Shown here: one piece after another, positions 62,501 through 64,000 of the stretch
Layout of the letters: the number at the start of each line of letters is the position of its first letter
How positions within the stretch are numbered: the stretch's first letter is position 1
From: Gammaproteobacteria bacterium
GTDB taxonomy: Bacteria; Pseudomonadota; Gammaproteobacteria; JACKNK01
DNA: 64,000 nucleotides
NCBI GenBank assembly: GCA_024234955.1
Contig: JACKNK010000006.1
Coordinates: 62,001 to 126,000 of the forward strand
Direction of reading: 5' to 3'
The notes under the pieces: model-generated
Told to the model about the DNA's origin: nothing
The model's database searches: none
Seen by the model: only the letters and a program-made list of their open reading frames with translations
Position numbers and translations under genes: made by a program

Positions 62501-63278
62501 CCTGGTCGTGCCAGGTCGTCCCGGTGTCGGCGGACAGGTGGACGGTTTTCGAGTCGTGTCCCGCTGCGGCGATTGTCTTCCCATCGGCGGAGCAGGCGAT
62601 CCCGGCCCATTGCAGGGCGGACAGCTGGGGCGTCCATGTCCAGGTCGTACCGGTCTTCACACCGACTTGCAGCGTCTGCCTTTGCCCCGCGACGACGATG
62701 ACGGTGCCGTCTTCGTTCGTGATGAGTTCGATCCAGGCGCCCTGTGGCGCGCCGGCCAGCGCCGAGAACGTGGCGCCGCCGTCGGTCGATACCCATATCC
62801 GGCCGGATCCGCCGGAGGAATAGAAACTGCCAGCCAGCACCGTATTGCCGTCGCCGCTCACCGCTGCGCAGTCCAGGTAGCTCATCCCGGACACCGAAGG
62901 GGCTTTCCAGGTGACGCCGTGATCCGTGGAAACGTATGCCTTATAGCTGCGAACGGCGGTGAGCACCCGCCCGTCGTGGCTGGCGGCGACCGCCTTCCAC
63001 TCGCTGTTGTTCTTCAGGGCTTCGATCTCGGTCCAGGTGGTGCCGGCGTCGCTGGACAGGATGACCTTGCTGTCGGCGGCGGCGATCAGCCGGTTGCCAT
63101 CTTCAGAGCCCGCAATGGTGCGCCAGGTGTTTGTGCCGCTTGTGCCGGCGCTCCAGGTGGCGCCGTTGTCGCCGGAGGTGTGGATGGCGCCATTTTTGGG
63201 TGCGGCGGCGAGTTTCCTGCCGTCCCTGGAGATAGTGATGGCCTGCCAGTCGAGCGCGTTGTCTGAATTGTCATCCAT
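59523..63278 (-). CDS. giant Asp-box (BNR) propeller protein with helical-repeat C-terminus
   Basis: A 1251-residue protein. Residues about 1-300 contain at least five Asp-box motifs (SGDNGATW, SSDAGTTW, STDHGVTW, STDGGATF, SADTGTTW), a seven-bladed-propeller signature. The middle (about 300-950) is beta-rich with no family recognised (for example TGSFTMNGTGRHPDGELTGK). The end (about 950-1240) has repeated helix pairs of form AA-K-AGF-V--IG-VLK. No signal peptide or membrane anchor. Likely a large surface or secreted protein using a non-classical route. It stands alone. Confidence 0.65.
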   Translation of the reverse strand: MDDNSDNALDWQAITISRDGRKLAAAPKNGAIHTSGDNGATWSAGTSGTNTWRTIAGSEDGNRLIAAADSKVILSSDAGTTWTEIEALKNNSEWKAVAASHDGRVLTAVRSYKAYVSTDHGVTWKAPSVSGMSYLDCAAVSGDGNTVLAGSFYSSGGSGRIWVSTDGGATFSALAGAPQGAWIELITNEDGTVIVVAGQRQTLQVGVKTGTTWTWTPQLSALQWAGIACSADGKTIAAAGHDSKTVHLSADTGTTWHDQVGSAQINGIGLNSAGNLLATANRDGTISVTNNPYAATATPASTATFKAQLTAATRNDQITLDRTLLTPFAGDVVSKIIGAAITVTGVQVSSRPGTLGMEGVAGAETPINDKGEVELGVPDNHALILSGKTTLLSTDDTGIEVAFFHHKGKPNCAITLTLPTPLSLNQVLSGAQPARSLAGITELPIIGSLALTDPKIIVQTLKTVYDPGLDSGINEGFNAFANIKISESTNDIVRLVGKLLQLKELALHAAIDASGRTPEFVFEMAAKRQITLVDTSAFKLRLTRSDFGISVKGTPPEPAFTLSSDLVVSLKEGTSTRHLVFTGGFKLEPESLTGSFTMNGTGRHPDGELTGKVQNSGAWDKPFGIPGISLRRMAVEAGVNVAGALDSFGIVGDMRLGAVDGMLAFKVDITDPDEFVIAADFEKLKVADVIKAVSPLRYVPLSQVQGVFNQVFDLSLKGVKVNIVPTACSIGGIHFRDEGVTVQGRSDLWGWGAGVYLVADTSDGLRLKLDMDSIDLAGIVELTGVGPNNPGPVLQANLAMSGTPTLAGSARMKLFGATERVDLQGNNDGIKLTFSHNWLSLNTNLVASISPTRYSASGTMGVFLNCKLPTPLGNLNLINVSFTLQTAISVAVGAEFSMSLSGALNLYGVNISFPTLTLSTPPTGFDTLYTAILNHLAVHGLDLIKMVWGKFEDLADAVARGSVELTVNALSVAKSVYNADPESAVKAALRMQASAQDIVQGLNTFYQLPADAALTVLKNSGLDSVFAATGLGPVYNLGTDALALVLKRGGYNAWEVATGLQAQLADATGIPAALKAAGFPVNDIGAVMKSVLQSPQNQIASTLKLLGFNGIETGMVLKGLYGFTEFQLTTVGKLLHAAGFDAVNVTGFLNVAWDGAANLKLQWVAAALKDIGVPVKEAGVALNTVLNISHDALRYTLLAGGFVSTEVFHTFGVVGKEIAAFFAQIQFVKAFNKAWKAISKGFNTLGDVFGL

Positions 63279-63447
63279 CGTACGGTCCTCATTTTCTTGG
63301 AATTGTTTATTTGTGCGTTGAGGTCAACCGTTTCCGTGGGCAACCAGAAGCCTTGTTTCCACGCGGTCAGAGCTGCCTCGATATCCCACGGCAAGAATAT
63401 GGGTAATGTCGGAATTTGCCTATTGGACCGGTAAAAAGTGATTCGGG

Positions 63448-63673
<226 letters not shown>

Positions 63674-63687
<14 letters not shown>

Positions 63688-63868
63688 ATTCGACCAGGCA
63701 TTCGATGACGGTCAGGACGTATCCGACGTCCTCGATGTTTCGAAGGCGCGGCGCCCGCAGCAGGCGCAACGCCGGGTCAATGGCGACTTTCCGACCTGGA
63801 TGATCGAGCGCCTGGACGAAGAGGCATCCCGACTCGGCGTGACCGGTCAATCGATCATCAAGGTGTGA
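63674..63868 (+). CDS. brnA: BrnA/CopG-like antitoxin, truncated by TGA
   Basis: A 64-residue protein: MKADKFDQAFDDGQDVSDVL, then SKARRPQQAQRRVNGDFPTW and RLGVTGQSIIKV. This is the usual antitoxin of BrnT-type operons. Homologues continue ...IIKVWxAxRLE, and here the Trp position is TGA with ERIE following, so the last ten or so residues are lost. ATG 63674 overlaps the toxin-like frame by 14 bases. From 63869 to the window end nothing else is seen. Confidence 0.65.
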
Positions 63869-64000
63869 CAGTCTGAACGGATCGAGGCTCCGGACAACGG
63901 TCGTGGAGAGCGCTCCACCCGAAGCGCAACAATGGGAGAACGGAACCCGCAGCCTCTTAAACTTGGACGTTTAACAAAGGCGACGACCGTCAACGGGGGC

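Noticed and set aside
61164..63266. 700-codon open frame on the plus strand opposite the giant protein
   Set aside because: It is the antisense shadow of a GC-rich gene. Its protein is Gly/Arg/Asp-rich with no domain, whereas the minus strand gives clear Asp-box motifs.

Overview
The window looks like the chromosome of a high-GC, sulfur-oxidising gammaproteobacterium. The evidence is a Tat-exported SoxY with SoxZ, twitching-pilus ATPases PilT and PilU, the gene order uvrD/xerC/DUF484/dapF/lysA/lptM, and the order (gmk)-yicC-rph-rdgB-hemW. No rRNA or complete tRNA gene is seen, so the genus cannot be fixed; Halothiobacillus or Thioalkalivibrio relatives are possible.

About 61-27199 is a mobilisable genomic island of roughly 27 kb. 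It sits exactly between the 3' end of yicC (right) and gmk (left edge, 5' end only). Each boundary carries a copy of the last codons of yicC, and a P4-type integrase faces the right boundary. From left to right the island holds: an H-NS-like protein, an HTH-Mrr fusion and an AlpA-like regulator (277-2336); a decayed accessory zone with two IS3-family elements, an XRE/HNH-like pair, a broken ParDE-type pair, a broken tyrosine recombinase and a tRNA-Val fragment (2566-11034); a mobilisation module with MobC, relaxase, coupling ATPase, a small membrane protein and a membrane J-domain protein, preceded by an oriT-like region (11061-15162); a cargo zone with DUF2000, a prephenate-dehydratase-like protein, a predicted structured small RNA and an operon of HTH-Nudix, Nudix and twin guanylate-kinase-like proteins (15211-20793); and Fic, ArdA, a membrane PARP-like protein, a helical-repeat protein and the integrase (20877-26976). 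No mating-pore genes are present, so transfer would need a helper.

The strongest candidates for an undescribed system are the 16.3-20.8 kb block (sRNA plus nucleotide-enzyme-like operon, low GC) and the membrane PARP-like protein beside ArdA. In the 2.5-11 kb zone, several genes keep one frame end to end except for in-frame TGA codons.

27175-40618 is core chromosome: RNA and nucleotide quality control (yicC, rph, rdgB), hemW, a CPXCG protein, rof, rpmE, then uvrD, yjdM and the compact minus-strand lptM-lysA-methyltransferase-CoA-binding-dapF-DUF484-xerC block. 40681-45029 links a histidine kinase and a sigma-54 response regulator to soxYZ, with a good sigma-54 promoter just before soxY. 45104-53022 carries yggS, pilT, a MITE-like palindromic element, pilU, pyk, two unknown genes and tex.

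53129-58351 is a minus-strand operon of a MotA/TolQ/ExbB-like channel, two membrane VWA proteins and an OmpA-type protein with thirteen thrombospondin type 3 repeats. This looks like an envelope-spanning, possibly ion-driven machine. A RimK-like ATP-grasp gene diverges from it. The window ends with a 1251-residue Asp-box protein and a decayed BrnT/BrnA-like pair that contains a hexanucleotide repeat.
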